Numbered from the stretch's first letter, positions 9,280 to 18,301 are shown. The stretch: 64,000 nt of DNA from Streptomyces sp. NBC_00234 (GCF_036195325.1 NZ_CP108101.1:310001-374000); one strand, 5' to 3'. The notes: generated from the sequence alone by a model not told the origin. Numbers and translations: made by a program.

Positions 9280-10563
9280 TCATGCGAGGCTCGCGGGCCG
9301 GCTCCCCTTGTCCTCGGGCTGCTTCTCGCTGCGCGGAAGCAGCAGCGGGGTGGCCAGGAGGAGGATGCCGGCGGCCGCGAGCGCGATGCGGGGGCTGGTG
9401 ACGGCTGCCAGCAGACCCCACACGGCGGTCAGTGCCGCGATGGCGAGGCTGCTGCTGATCGACCAGGCGGCCAGGGTACGGGCGACCCGGCCGGGGTCGG
9501 TGTGGTCGAGCCGGTAGGTGGCCAGCACCGGGTTGAACACGGCGCAGGAAGCGATCAGGCCGAACTGGACGGCGATCACGAGGACGATCCCCGGGACACC
9601 GGGCTGGACGAACGCCAGTCCGAGTGACCAGCACGCACGCAGGGTCCCGGCGGTGCGGATCACCTGGTGACGGCCGAACCGCGCCACGAGCCGGTGCGCG
9701 AGGCGTGAGCCGACGAGGCCACCGATGCACGGGGCCGCGAACACGAGGCCGTACTGCCAGGGTGCGTACCCGAGGTGGTCCAGCAGAAGGACGGCGAGCA
9801 GCGGCTCGGAGGCCATGATCAGGCCGTTGACCACGATCGCGTTCAGGAACAGCGGGCGCAGCGCCGGGTGGGTGAGGATGTGGCGCCAGCCTTCGAGCAC
9901 CTCGCCCGCCGACAGCCGGGGTCCACGGGTCCGCGCGGGAGGCGGCTCGCTCCCGCCGATGGCGCGGAGGCCCAGGGCCGAGAGCAGATAACTGACCGCG
10001 TCGGCGACCAAGGTCGTCACCGGGCCGAACAGCCCGATCGCGGCCCCGCCGAGCGGTGGCCCGACCATGGTCGCGGTCCAGGTCGTGGACTCGAAACGGC
10101 TGTTCGCGACGAGCAGGTCCTCGGCCGGCACGAGGCCCTTCAGATACGCACCGCCGGCCGCCTTGAAGGCGATGTCGGCCGTGGCCACGACGGCGGACAC
10201 GACGAGGAGCTGGGCGAAGCCGAGCCGGCCGAGCGCGTACGCGGCGGGGACGCTCATCAGCGCCGCGAACCGGGTCAGGTCCATCGCCACCATGACCGGC
10301 CGTTTGCGGCGGAACTCCACCCACGGGCCGAGCGGCACCGCCACCACGGCCCCCACCGCCCGTCCCGCGGCGGCCAGCGCCGCCACCTGGGCCGGCCCGG
10401 AGTCCAGCACGAGGACCGCGATCAGGGGAAACGCACCGAACCCGAGTCCCGTGCCGTACGAGCTGACGGCGAACGACGCCCACAACCATCCGAACTGCCG
10501 ACCCAGCACCCGCCTGTCCGCCACGCCCCACGCACCCCTCGCCCGATCCGAACACCCTGACAC
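9280..10563 (-). CDS. MFS transporter
   Basis: A 427-residue major facilitator protein with about 12 hydrophobic segments and a long central loop. It is transcribed towards the NRPS cluster and separated from it by a strong terminator, so it is probably not part of it. Residues 20-90 (FGWLWASFAVSSYGTGLG, then GPWVEFRRKRP in place of the loop-2 motif) are typical of MFS_3-type drug exporters. The GTG at 10563 has a closely spaced GAGG; a second GTG at 10524 (VADRRVLG) preceded by GAGGGG would also fit. Substrate unknown. Confidence 0.8.
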   Translation of the reverse strand: MSGCSDRARGAWGVADRRVLGRQFGWLWASFAVSSYGTGLGFGAFPLIAVLVLDSGPAQVAALAAAGRAVGAVVAVPLGPWVEFRRKRPVMVAMDLTRFAALMSVPAAYALGRLGFAQLLVVSAVVATADIAFKAAGGAYLKGLVPAEDLLVANSRFESTTWTATMVGPPLGGAAIGLFGPVTTLVADAVSYLLSALGLRAIGGSEPPPARTRGPRLSAGEVLEGWRHILTHPALRPLFLNAIVVNGLIMASEPLLAVLLLDHLGYAPWQYGLVFAAPCIGGLVGSRLAHRLVARFGRHQVIRTAGTLRACWSLGLAFVQPGVPGIVLVIAVQFGLIASCAVFNPVLATYRLDHTDPGRVARTLAAWSISSSLAIAALTAVWGLLAAVTSPRIALAAAGILLLATPLLLPRSEKQPEDKGSRPASLA

Positions 10564-10653
10564 CGACCTCGTGCATCAAAGCGGGTGGTGGACGCCGGGA
10601 CCAAACGGGCCGCCTCGACGGGGCCCGATCGCCCCGGCGGGTAGCCTTCCCGC

Positions 10654-11172
10654 GTGCATCGCATCCTCGTCGCCGGCATCAGTGGGGCAGGCAAGACCAC
10701 CATGGCGCGGCTCCTCGCCGATCGGCTCCGGCTGCCGTTCCACGAGATGGACGCACTGCACTTCGTCGGCCCGGACTGGGAGACCAACCCGGACCTGCAC
10801 GACCAAGTGGCCGCTATCGCGACAGGGCCGGGGTGGGTCTTCGACTCCTTCGGCTACCCCGAGGTCCGCGATCTGCTGTGGGAGCACGCCGACACGGTGG
10901 TCTGGCTCGACTACCCGAGAACGGTCGTCATGCCCCGCATCCTGCGCAGGTCCTTGCGCCGGACCCTGCGGCGCGAGCGGATCTTCGGCGGCAACAGGGA
11001 ACGTCTGGCCGAGTGGTTCAGGCGGGACCACCCGGTGTGGTGGGCCTGGTCCCAGCACGCCACGCGGCGGTCGGAGATCGGCTCGCGCACCCGCGATCCC
11101 CGCTTCGCGCCGCTCCGCGTCATCCGCTTCGACTCGCCCCGGCAGGCCGACGCGTGGGCGAGGACGCTGTAG
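10654..11172 (+). CDS. P-loop NTPase, adenylate-kinase/topology-modulation-like
   Basis: A 172-residue cytoplasmic P-loop protein starting at GTG. Walker A is GISGAGKTT at residues 8-16. The next segments FHEMDALHF and VFDSFGYPEV, then VVWLDYPR, match the FlaR/topology-modulation and shikimate-kinase-like NMP-kinase group (a D-x-LH element followed by W-V-x-D-x-Y). An arginine-rich lid (about 92-115) fits a kinase. The phosphoryl acceptor cannot be predicted. Divergent from the MFS gene with about 90 bp between. Confidence 0.75.
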   Translation: MHRILVAGISGAGKTTMARLLADRLRLPFHEMDALHFVGPDWETNPDLHDQVAAIATGPGWVFDSFGYPEVRDLLWEHADTVVWLDYPRTVVMPRILRRSLRRTLRRERIFGGNRERLAEWFRRDHPVWWAWSQHATRRSEIGSRTRDPRFAPLRVIRFDSPRQADAWARTL

Positions 11173-11191
11173 GCGGGCGGAACGCGCCCGC
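11173..11191 (+). terminator. Short GC stem-loop after the P-loop NTPase gene
   Basis: GCGGGCG and CGCCCGC form a perfect 7-bp stem with a 5-base loop beginning directly after the stop codon. Likely an intrinsic terminator without a U-tract, as is common in Streptomyces. Confidence 0.5.
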
Positions 11192-11287
11192 GCTGCGGGC
11201 CGGGTCGCTGGAACAGCCGGGCCGAGATGCCGGAGTCCTTCCCGGCGCATAGCTTTCACGTGACTCGTCACGTCACGGGAGGTGCTG

Positions 11288-11887
11288 ATGTCCACCCCAG
11301 CCCTCCCTAACGGTGCAGCCCCGCAGGCCGCGCAGCGCTTCACTCGCTCGGCGCGACGTGCCGTTCTGGTCTGCGTACTCGGTACGGCACTCCTGCTCGC
11401 CGCGCTGTCACCCCCCGCGTACGCTGGACACCGCGCAGCCGTACCCTCCGTGGAGCTGGGGACGTCGAACGGTCTCTACCGGTACAGCTACTCCCTGGGG
11501 TTCCACCCCTTCACCAGCCCGCACGAGGTACGCGAACAGCTCACCGGACACTTCTGGCTGTTCCCGGTGAGCGGCGACTGCCCGTCCCGCATCCGCGCGG
11601 AGGACGAGTGCGACCTGCTGGGCGCGAATCCGGTGCGGGTGGAGAAGATCGCCTACGAGTACGTACAGATCGCCACTCTTCCCGGGCACGATCTCGGCGA
11701 CGGCCTGCACATCCGCTTCACGTTCACGCAGAGCCTGGGCTTCCACTATCTCGTCGTGAGCGCCTGGCAGAACAAGCCGACCCGGTGCACCGAGAAGCGG
11801 CTGTGCAACATCGCGAGCCGGGTGGGCGCCTGGGTGCTCTGGAGAGTGCTCGCCGAAACGCTGACCGTATCCGCGTACGTCGCCTGA
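11288..11887 (+). CDS. Secreted hypothetical protein
   Basis: A 199-residue protein of unknown function. I chose ATG 11288, which has GGGAGG five bases upstream; an in-frame GTG at 11282 overlaps that site. An arginine-rich N terminus, the hydrophobic run VLVCVLGTALLLAALS and AYA-G form a Sec-type signal peptide cleaved near residue 47. The mature part has four cysteines (GDCPSR, DECDLL, TRCTEK, RLCNIA), likely two disulfides, and many aromatic residues. It is annotated only as an exported, probably disulfide-stabilised protein. Confidence 0.65.
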   Translation: MSTPALPNGAAPQAAQRFTRSARRAVLVCVLGTALLLAALSPPAYAGHRAAVPSVELGTSNGLYRYSYSLGFHPFTSPHEVREQLTGHFWLFPVSGDCPSRIRAEDECDLLGANPVRVEKIAYEYVQIATLPGHDLGDGLHIRFTFTQSLGFHYLVVSAWQNKPTRCTEKRLCNIASRVGAWVLWRVLAETLTVSAYVA

Positions 11888-12124
11888 CCTGACTCGGCAG
11901 ACCTCCTCGCCCGGGGAACCCGATGCGGGGTACGGACGTCTGCCCGGCACGAACGCGAGGAACCTCCCCGCGGCTCGCCGCATCCACCGAGGCGGCCCCT
12001 GTGAGCTGGGCCGGACACTGCGACGCGTGCTTCTGGCGGCCACCGGGACGACGACCAGGAGCCGGCCGCGTCGCGGACACCGCCTGAACTCCGCGCTGTC
12101 AGTGGGGTCTGGTGAGATGTCTCC

Positions 12125-12802
12125 ATGACTGTTCACCACGTGGCCCGACAGCTGCCGGACATCCCCGCGCTGCGCGACCTCTGCCGTGCGATGGCGATGG
12201 TGGAGGCGATACTCCGGCCGGACAGCCCGTACCGCCGCCACGGCTTCGACGCGCGCTGGACCGCAACGCAGGAACTGGCGTGGATGGACAACGGAGGGGG
12301 CGACGAGTACTCCGTCGTCTTCTCGTCGGCCGGTGCGTACATCCGCGGGTTCGACCACACATCGCCTCTGAGCCCGTACGTGGGGGACGAGCAGCCATGG
12401 CCCGGGATCTTCGACGATGTCCCGGAGCCGTTCCGGGCGCTCACCCGGCACCCCGCGTTCGGGCTCGACGACATCCCCCATGTGACCGCCTGTCTGTGGC
12501 GCGAGGCGGCCGACAGCCGGTGGCTGACGGGAGACGTCGACTTCGACACCACCTCCACCGTTCCGGACGGTGCCGAGTGGCTGTTCGCGTTCCTCACCGA
12601 CGGCACTCCCGAGAACTACACGAACTGGGCGGAGGGGTACTACGACATCCCCGTCGACCAGGCGGCGGTACGGCACGTGTTCGCCCTGCGGCCCCTCACG
12701 CCCGAGGTGGTTTTCGCCCTGAACTCCGAGGTGACCCTGGACGCGCTCGGGGACCACATCGCCTCCATCGGCTATCCGCAGGGCGCGGGGCGCGACACAT
12801 GA
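12125..12802 (+). CDS. Hypothetical cytoplasmic protein, upstream member of a two-gene unit
   Basis: A 225-residue soluble acidic protein rich in Trp and Tyr, without signal peptide or membrane segment. I do not recognise a named domain. Features seen: WTATQELAWMDNGGGDEYSVVFSSAGAY near 45-70 and a later Asp/Tyr-rich segment (LTDGTPENYTNWAEGYYDIP). The stop overlaps the start of the next gene (ATGA), so the two are co-translated and probably functionally linked. The style resembles SMI1/KNR4- or SUKH-like Streptomyces hypotheticals, but I cannot confirm that. Confidence 0.6.
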   Translation: MTVHHVARQLPDIPALRDLCRAMAMVEAILRPDSPYRRHGFDARWTATQELAWMDNGGGDEYSVVFSSAGAYIRGFDHTSPLSPYVGDEQPWPGIFDDVPEPFRALTRHPAFGLDDIPHVTACLWREAADSRWLTGDVDFDTTSTVPDGAEWLFAFLTDGTPENYTNWAEGYYDIPVDQAAVRHVFALRPLTPEVVFALNSEVTLDALGDHIASIGYPQGAGRDT

Positions 12803-13533
12803 GCGGCGGGCCCGCGGATCCCGAGCGCGCGGCACGGCTCCGTCGGCTGGCCGCCGCGATCGACGAGCGGATCGAAGCCGAGTACGCCGACTCCACGTGC
12901 GCGTGGACGTTCGCATGGACGGACGGGCCGACGGCCGAGCAGGTACGGCGCGCCGCCCGGGATGCGGAACCGGACGCCGCCCAGGGGCTCCGGTACGTTC
13001 GTCGGCTCTCGGAGGATGCCGTCGCCCTCGGGGCGATCCGGCTCGCCGTCGCCGCCTCCCCCGCCGATGCCCGCCGCCGCCCCGAGATCACGCCACGCGC
13101 GGTCGAGGACTTCTGGCAGGACGTGCCGCTTCCAGGCCCGTCCACGGAGCGCGAGCGTGTGCTCGTCTACGCGGTGATCTACCAGGTACGGGACGACCAC
13201 CACCGTAACGAGGCCGCCCCGGACGACATCTGCGGTCTGATCGGTGACCTGGGTCTCGCGCCGCTCCTCCGGCGTGCGGGAGGAGCACTGACTCCGGTGG
13301 AGACCCTGACGGACCACTACGCCCCGACGCACGCCCATCCGGCCTGGCGGTACCGGCTCGCTCCGATGACGGCCGAGGCCGTCGTCCAGGCCGTCCGTGA
13401 CGACCCGAAGGCGTCCAAGGAGCTCCTCGCGGCGGCCCTGACGCTGCTCCCCGGACTGCCCGGCTCTTCGGGCGGCGGCGCCGCCACCGCCGAACTCCGG
13501 GCGCGTCTCCACCGCCTGGAGGGGACGAACTGA
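12799..13533 (+). CDS. Hypothetical cytoplasmic protein, downstream member of a two-gene unit
   Basis: A 244-residue soluble, alanine- and arginine-rich protein with no signal peptide and no domain I recognise. It is predicted mainly helical, with a mid-region RERVLVYAVIYQVRDDHHRNEAAPDDICGLIGDLGL and a C-terminal WRYRLAPMTAEAVVQAVRD. It is translationally coupled to the preceding gene by ATGA. Coding status is supported by strong third-position GC bias and the coupling; function is unknown. Confidence 0.6.
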   Translation: MSGGPADPERAARLRRLAAAIDERIEAEYADSTCAWTFAWTDGPTAEQVRRAARDAEPDAAQGLRYVRRLSEDAVALGAIRLAVAASPADARRRPEITPRAVEDFWQDVPLPGPSTERERVLVYAVIYQVRDDHHRNEAAPDDICGLIGDLGLAPLLRRAGGALTPVETLTDHYAPTHAHPAWRYRLAPMTAEAVVQAVRDDPKASKELLAAALTLLPGLPGSSGGGAATAELRARLHRLEGTN

Positions 13534-13852
13534 AAGAGATCCCGGCGCGGTCCGTCCCCGCGCGGAGCGTCAGCCGTTCACACGGACGCTGCGGGGCCGG
13601 CCGGCCCGGGCTCGCCCGGGCAGGGCTTGGGCGTCTGCCTCGCGGAACCCGGCACGCCCGACCATGACGCGCTGCCTCCGCCGAACGGTACGAGAAATGC
13701 CGGGGTGGATTGGTGTTTCGACGTGCGGGACGACTCTCTCGTGGGAGACGGTGGACCCGCCCCCGTGTCGGCGGTCGTGCTCCGCGCGGTAGCCACTTCT
13801 GGCGGGGCGATCCGTTCTGCCAGGCGCTCTGGCATTTCTGAGGAGACTCTCC
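13534..13852. other. Intergenic region with weak hairpin, no gene seen
   Basis: About 320 bases between the hypothetical pair and the VOC gene. AGCGTC at 13566-13571 and GACGCT at 13585-13590 can pair with further partial pairing inside, a possible terminator. The rest presumably holds the VOC promoter; I see no conserved small ORF. Confidence 0.35.
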
Positions 13853-14284
13853 ATGAACTGGACTCTCGAGGTCATCCCGGTCCCCGTCACCGACATGGAC
13901 CGCTCGAAGGCGTTCTACGCGGACCAGGTCGGCTTCAAGGTGGACCTCGACGACGAGGTCGCCCCGGGCATGCGCATCATCCAGCTGACCCCGCCCGGCT
14001 CGCGCTGTTCCATCGCGATGCTCCACGGGATGCCCGCGGCCCCCGGGATGAAGGAGATGGCGCCGGGCACGCTGCAGGGCCTCCAGGTCTGTGTCACCGA
14101 CATCGAGGCGGCCCGTGCGGAACTGGTGGACCGAGGTGTCGACGTCTCCCCCGTCCGCCACGTCGGCGCCACCGGCTGGGAGGACGGCAAGGGCGAGACC
14201 TGGAACTCGTTCATGTCCTTCGAGGACCCGGACGGCAACGGCTGGGTGGTCCAGGAAGCCCCGTCGGAGCTGTCGGAACGCTGA
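13853..14284 (+). CDS. VOC superfamily (glyoxalase-like) protein
   Basis: A 143-residue single-domain vicinal oxygen chelate protein, a beta-alpha-beta-beta-beta fold of two half modules. Signature parts are VIPVPVTDMDRSKAFYADQVGFKVDLD at the N terminus and FEDPDGNGWVVQE at the C terminus, the latter being the family's usual second-module end. Such proteins include glyoxalase, ring-cleaving dioxygenases and antibiotic-binding proteins. The typical metal histidine of the first strand is replaced (EVIPVPV), so it may be a binding protein rather than a classical glyoxalase. Start ATG follows GAGGAGA. Confidence 0.85.
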   Translation: MNWTLEVIPVPVTDMDRSKAFYADQVGFKVDLDDEVAPGMRIIQLTPPGSRCSIAMLHGMPAAPGMKEMAPGTLQGLQVCVTDIEAARAELVDRGVDVSPVRHVGATGWEDGKGETWNSFMSFEDPDGNGWVVQEAPSELSER

Positions 14285-14325
14285 GGGAGCGGGCGCGGCG
14301 AGCCCGGCCGTGTCCGCCCGGTGGA

Positions 14326-14360
14326 ATCATGCGGCGCCGCGCCCCGCGGCGCGGCATGAT
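14326..14360 (+). terminator. Long stem-loop between VOC gene and hexapeptide-repeat gene
   Basis: Two 15-base arms (14326-14340 and 14346-14360) pair with a single mismatch around a 5-base loop. It ends only six bases before the next start codon. It should terminate the VOC transcript; if the next gene is transcribed from downstream of it, that mRNA would be leaderless or nearly so. Confidence 0.65.
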
Positions 14361-14366
14361 CCCGGC

Positions 14367-14969
14367 ATGCTGATCACCCATGAAGGCTGCTCGCCGACGG
14401 TCCATCCCACCGCCTATGTCGCCCCGACCGCGACCCTGTGCGGGGACGTGCGCGTCGGGGCGGGATGCCGGGTGCTGTTCGGGGCCGTACTCACCTCCGA
14501 GGGCGGGCCGGTGGAGGTGGGCGACGGCAGCATCGTGATGGAGAACGCCGTCCTGCGCGGCACCCGGCGCGATCCGCTGATCCTGGGACGGCAGGTCCTG
14601 GTGGGTCCCACCTCCTGTCTGACGGGCTGCCGGGTCGAGGACGAGGTCTTCCTCGCCACCGGCAGCCGCGTCTTCAACGGAGCCCGTATCGGGACCCGCT
14701 CCGAGGTGCGGATCAACGGCATCGTGCACCTGCGCACCGTGCTGCCCGCCGACTCGACGGTGCCGATCGGCTGGGTCGCCGTCGGCGACCCCGCACGCAT
14801 CCTCCCGCCCGACGACCACGCCACGATCTGGGCGGTGCAGAAGGAACTGGACTTCCCCGGCTACGTGTTCGGGCTGGACCGCCCGGCCGACGGCGAGAGC
14901 CTGATGCCGGCCGTCTCCGAGCGCTTCGGGCGGGCCCTCGGCCGTCACCGCGACGACCAGGAGATCTGA
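14367..14969 (+). CDS. Gamma-carbonic-anhydrase-like left-handed beta-helix protein
   Basis: A 200-residue protein dominated by hexapeptide repeats of the left-handed beta-helix fold (for example VAPTATLCGDVRVGAGCRV and VLVGPTSCLTGCRVEDEVFLATGSRV), followed by a helical C-terminal tail. This is the layout of gamma-class carbonic anhydrase/YrdA-like proteins. The zinc-binding histidines of true gamma-CAs (Hx5H pattern) are not obvious at the expected coils, so carbonic anhydrase activity is uncertain. No ribosome-binding site is visible because a hairpin abuts the start, suggesting a leaderless transcript or a different start. Confidence 0.75.
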   Translation: MLITHEGCSPTVHPTAYVAPTATLCGDVRVGAGCRVLFGAVLTSEGGPVEVGDGSIVMENAVLRGTRRDPLILGRQVLVGPTSCLTGCRVEDEVFLATGSRVFNGARIGTRSEVRINGIVHLRTVLPADSTVPIGWVAVGDPARILPPDDHATIWAVQKELDFPGYVFGLDRPADGESLMPAVSERFGRALGRHRDDQEI

Positions 14970-15014
14970 ACCCCGGCGACCCGCCCGGCTCTCCGCTCCG
15001 AGGACGCGTTCACA

Positions 15015-15950
15015 TCATCCTCGTGCGGGCCCGCCGGCGACCCGGGGCAGGCCCGTCACGGCCATCACGAGCGAGTACAACGAGGTGGTCGCCGTGATGA
15101 AGAGCCGGTTGTTCTTCGGCCCGCCGAAGGCGATGTTGGAGACCGGCTCGGGCACGTGCAGCCGGCCGATGAGGGTGCCGTCCGGGTCGTAACAGTGCAC
15201 GCCGTCGTCGAACGCGGCAGCCCACAGCCGTCCCTCGTCGTCCATGCGGATGTTGTCGAACCCGCCGTCGGTACGCTCGGCGAACACCTTCCCGTCGGAG
15301 AGCGTGCCGCCCTCAGGCACGTCGAAGACGCGGATCTGACGCGCACGCGTGTCGGCGACGTACAACTGCCGTTCGTCCGCGGAGAAGACCAGGCCGTTCG
15401 GCCCACCGAAGCCGTCCGCGACCCGGCGGACCTCGGCGGTCACCGGATCGATCCGGTAGACGTCGCAGCTGCCGAGCTCGCTCTCGGCCCGATATCCCTC
15501 GTAGTCGCTGGTGATCCCGAAGTCGGGGTCCGTGAACCAGACCGAGCCGTCGGAGCGTACGACGGAGTCGTTCGGGCTGTTGAGGCGCTTGCCCTCGAAG
15601 CGGTCGGCGAGCACGGTCACACGGCCGTCGTGCTCGGTGCGGGTGACGCGGCGGTTCCCCTGCTCACAGCTCACCAACCGGCCTTCGCGGTCCAGCGTGT
15701 TGCCGTTGATGTGCCCGGCCGGTGAGCGGAAGACGCCGATCGCGCCCGTCGCCTCGTCCCAGCGCAGGAGACGGTCGTTGGGGATGTCGCTCCAGATCAA
15801 CTGCCGCCAGGCGGGCAGATAGAGCGGGCCCTCGGCCCAGCGGCAGTCGGCGTGGAGGCGCTCCAGCCGGACGTCCCCGTTGGTGCACCTGCCGGTACGG
15901 AAACGCTCGTCCAGGACCTCGTACAGATTGTTGACCATCTCGCCGGACAC
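15015..15950 (-). CDS. SMP-30/gluconolactonase family protein
   Basis: A 311-residue six-bladed propeller of the SMP-30/gluconolaconase/LRE family. Motifs include the metal-binding Glu in CRWAEGPLYLPAWRQLIWSD near residue 40, ...HINGNTLDREGRLVSCEQGNRRV, RLNSPNDSVVRSDGSVWFTDPDFGI (metal Asn), and GPNGLVFSADERQLYVADT (metal Asn/Asp). These enzymes hydrolyse sugar lactones with a divalent metal. It begins with GTG (an ATG four codons later also fits). It is divergent from the AsnC gene, which may regulate it through the 76-base gap. Confidence 0.9.
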   Translation of the reverse strand: MSGEMVNNLYEVLDERFRTGRCTNGDVRLERLHADCRWAEGPLYLPAWRQLIWSDIPNDRLLRWDEATGAIGVFRSPAGHINGNTLDREGRLVSCEQGNRRVTRTEHDGRVTVLADRFEGKRLNSPNDSVVRSDGSVWFTDPDFGITSDYEGYRAESELGSCDVYRIDPVTAEVRRVADGFGGPNGLVFSADERQLYVADTRARQIRVFDVPEGGTLSDGKVFAERTDGGFDNIRMDDEGRLWAAAFDDGVHCYDPDGTLIGRLHVPEPVSNIAFGGPKNNRLFITATTSLYSLVMAVTGLPRVAGGPARG

Positions 15951-16026
15951 AGTCCACCCCTCACCCGCTGGAACCGAATGCCGTTCAGTACAACCTCAAT
16001 ATGCCAGAACCAGATATGGTGTGGCC

Positions 16027-16485
16027 ATGGGGATGGTGAACGGAATCGTGGACGAGACCGACCGCGCGCTGATCGCGGAGCTCCAGCGCGACGCCACGCA
16101 GGCGTACGCGGCGCTCGGCGCGGCGGTCGGCCTCTCGGCGGGCGCGGCTCACGAGCGCGTACGCAAACTGCGGGAGCGCGGCGTCATCCGCCGGACGACG
16201 GTGGAGGTCGAACCGGCCGCACTCGGGCAGGGCGTCCTCGCTTTCGTGATGGTCGACTCGTCGGCCTGGATGGGTGATTCGGCCGCGGCCTTCGCCGCCA
16301 TCCCCGAGATCCAGGAGGCGCACGTCATCGCCGGCGCGGCCTCGGTCCTGGTGAAGGTGCGCACGGGCACGACCGAGCAGTTGCAGCAGGTCCTGCGCCG
16401 GCTGTACGCCATCGAGGGCGTGAGCGGGACACAGGCGACCGTCGCGTTGGAGACCTTCTTCGAACGGCCGGTCTCCGCCGGCTGA
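16027..16485 (+). CDS. Lrp/AsnC family transcriptional regulator
   Basis: A 152-residue regulator. Residues 8-60 are the AsnC helix-turn-helix (VDETDRALIAELQRDATQAYAALGAAVGLS...RVRKLRERGVIR), and residues 70-150 form the RAM ligand-binding/oligomerisation domain with EAHVIAGAASVLVKVRT. These octameric proteins sense amino acids or small metabolites. It is divergent from the SMP-30 lactonase gene; the intergenic region has related half-sites CAATATGCCA and CCAGATATGG, plausible autoregulatory sites. The ligand is unknown. Confidence 0.9.
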   Translation: MGMVNGIVDETDRALIAELQRDATQAYAALGAAVGLSAGAAHERVRKLRERGVIRRTTVEVEPAALGQGVLAFVMVDSSAWMGDSAAAFAAIPEIQEAHVIAGAASVLVKVRTGTTEQLQQVLRRLYAIEGVSGTQATVALETFFERPVSAG

Positions 16486-16542
16486 CGCCCCGGGGTGAGG
16501 GGTGCACGGGCCCCGCACAGCCGCTGCGCATACCCTGCGGCC

Positions 16543-18198
16543 GTGGAACAGGCCGAAGAGAACATGGGCAGCGCCGTCAGCACTCAACTGCGGCGGCTCG
16601 TCCAGGACATGGGTATCGACGCGACGTGGGCCGACCGCGGCCACGCCGACATCGTCGAGGTGGTCATCGCCGAGCCGGGGGAAGATCTGGCACAGCTGCC
16701 CGGCGCTCTCGTGCTGGCCGTCGGTGCGCGCGGCGCCGACGCGGTGGACGCCGTGCGGGCGGCGAGCGGGGCCGGGGCCGTTGCCGTGGCTGTCAGGGCC
16801 GGCGCGGACGGGCGGTTGCCGGAGCCGGTACGCCGGGCCGCCGACGAGGCCGGCATCGCCGCACTGGGCATTCCGGACGGCGTTCGCTGGGACCGGGTGG
16901 CGGCGGACGTCCGCGGCCTGGTGGAGGGCGCGGCGCGCGGCCCCGCGCCCGACCGCCGAGGCGACCTCTTCTCGCTGGCCCAGACCGTGGCCACCCTGAC
17001 GCACGGTGTGGTCAGCATCGAGGACGGGGCGCACCGCGTCATGGCGTACTCGGACTCCGGTGACGAGGCCGACGAGCTGCGCCGCCGTTCCATCCTGGGG
17101 CGCACCTGCCCCGAGCCGTACCTCGCGATGCTCCGGCAGTCGGGGGTCTTCCGGCGGGTACGCGACGGCCAGGACGTCGTCCAGGTCGAGGCGCGGCCCG
17201 AACTGGGGGGACGCCGCCGGCTCGCCATCGGCATCAACGCCGGCAGCCGGCCGCTCGGCACGATCTGGGTGCAGGAGGGGTCCCGGCCGCTCGCCGACCG
17301 GTCGGACGAGGCGCTGCGCGGCGCCGCCCGGCTCGCCGCCTCGCAGTTGGTCGACCACTGGTTCCACGGCGACTCGGCCGCCCGTCTCCCGTCCCGTGCG
17401 GGCCTCGCGCACGGTCTGCTGACCGGCCGGTTCAACTCGGCCGCACTCGCCGCGCACCTGGGGATCGCGCCCACCGCCACGGCTGCCGTCGTCGCGTTCG
17501 ATCTGCGGGAGCCCGGAAGCAGTGATGCCACCTGGCGGGACGCCCGGCGGGCCGAAGCGGCCGAGATCGTCTCCGTACACGCCGCGTCCTACCGGCGCAG
17601 CGCCCTCGTCGCGGAGGCGTGCGGGCAGATCTACGCCATGCTGCCCGAGTCGTCCGCCTGCCCGCGGGGGGACGACGGGGCGCTCACGCGCTGGGCCGAG
17701 GATCTGGTGGGGGCGCTGCGCCGCCATCTGCGCACCCCGGTCCAGGCCGTGGTCGCAGGAACCGCCGCGCGGCTCGACGACATCCCGGACGTGAAGCTGC
17801 GCGGTCACCACGGTCTGCGGGTGCTCGCCCGCACCCCGGACCGGCAGGTCGCCACCCACGGCGACCTGACCGCCTCCCTCATGGTGCGCGACGTGGTAGA
17901 CCTGCTGGCCCGCAGCCCCGGCATCCGCCATCCCGCCCTGGAGGAACTGGCCGGCCACGACGCCCGCACCGGGACCGAGTTGTGCCGCTCACTCCTCCAG
18001 TACCTGGACGCCTTCGGTGACGTGGCGGCGGCGGCGAAGGAACTGAACGTGCATCCCAACACCCTGCGCTACCGGATACGCAAGGCGGTCACCCTGACCG
18101 GCCTCGACCTGGACGATCCGGAGCACCGGCTCGCCGCCGTACTCCAGTTGAGGCTGTCCCTGGCACCGCCGGGCACCAGCCCGTTCCCCGGCGGGTGA
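16543..18198 (+). CDS. PucR/CdaR-family transcriptional regulator
   Basis: A 551-residue PucR-type regulator with an N-terminal sensory region (about 1-150), a GGDEF-like PucR central domain (about 280-430) and a C-terminal helix-turn-helix of the HTH_30 type (about 490-545: YLDAFGDVAAAAKELNVHPNTLRYRIRKA). The GTG at 16543 is used; ATG 16564 seven codons on is an alternative. PucR proteins usually activate catabolic genes for purines, amino acids or GABA. The MHS transporter immediately downstream is the obvious target, with a palindrome between them. Confidence 0.88.
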   Translation: MEQAEENMGSAVSTQLRRLVQDMGIDATWADRGHADIVEVVIAEPGEDLAQLPGALVLAVGARGADAVDAVRAASGAGAVAVAVRAGADGRLPEPVRRAADEAGIAALGIPDGVRWDRVAADVRGLVEGAARGPAPDRRGDLFSLAQTVATLTHGVVSIEDGAHRVMAYSDSGDEADELRRRSILGRTCPEPYLAMLRQSGVFRRVRDGQDVVQVEARPELGGRRRLAIGINAGSRPLGTIWVQEGSRPLADRSDEALRGAARLAASQLVDHWFHGDSAARLPSRAGLAHGLLTGRFNSAALAAHLGIAPTATAAVVAFDLREPGSSDATWRDARRAEAAEIVSVHAASYRRSALVAEACGQIYAMLPESSACPRGDDGALTRWAEDLVGALRRHLRTPVQAVVAGTAARLDDIPDVKLRGHHGLRVLARTPDRQVATHGDLTASLMVRDVVDLLARSPGIRHPALEELAGHDARTGTELCRSLLQYLDAFGDVAAAAKELNVHPNTLRYRIRKAVTLTGLDLDDPEHRLAAVLQLRLSLAPPGTSPFPGG

Positions 18199-18287
18199 CC
18201 GGGAGCGGCCGGCCGAGCCCGGTGACCGGTGTGGCCTGATTCCGGCAGGGGCGACTGTCCAGTCGTACAGCCGAGGGCGTCCATCCC

Positions 18288-18301
18288 TGTCCGGCCGGAC
18301 A
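18288..18301. promoter_or_regulatory. Palindrome upstream of MHS transporter, candidate PucR operator
   Basis: TGTCCGGCCGGACA is a perfect 14-bp palindrome 90 bases before the transporter start. A second imperfect dyad CTGTcc...ACAG lies at about 18255-18270. Position suggests operator sites for the adjacent PucR protein; no binding evidence is available. Confidence 0.4.

Noticed and set aside
9280..10563. MFS gene as a second exporter of the NRPS cluster
   Set aside because: It is convergent and separated from the cluster by a strong terminator, so membership is not supported.
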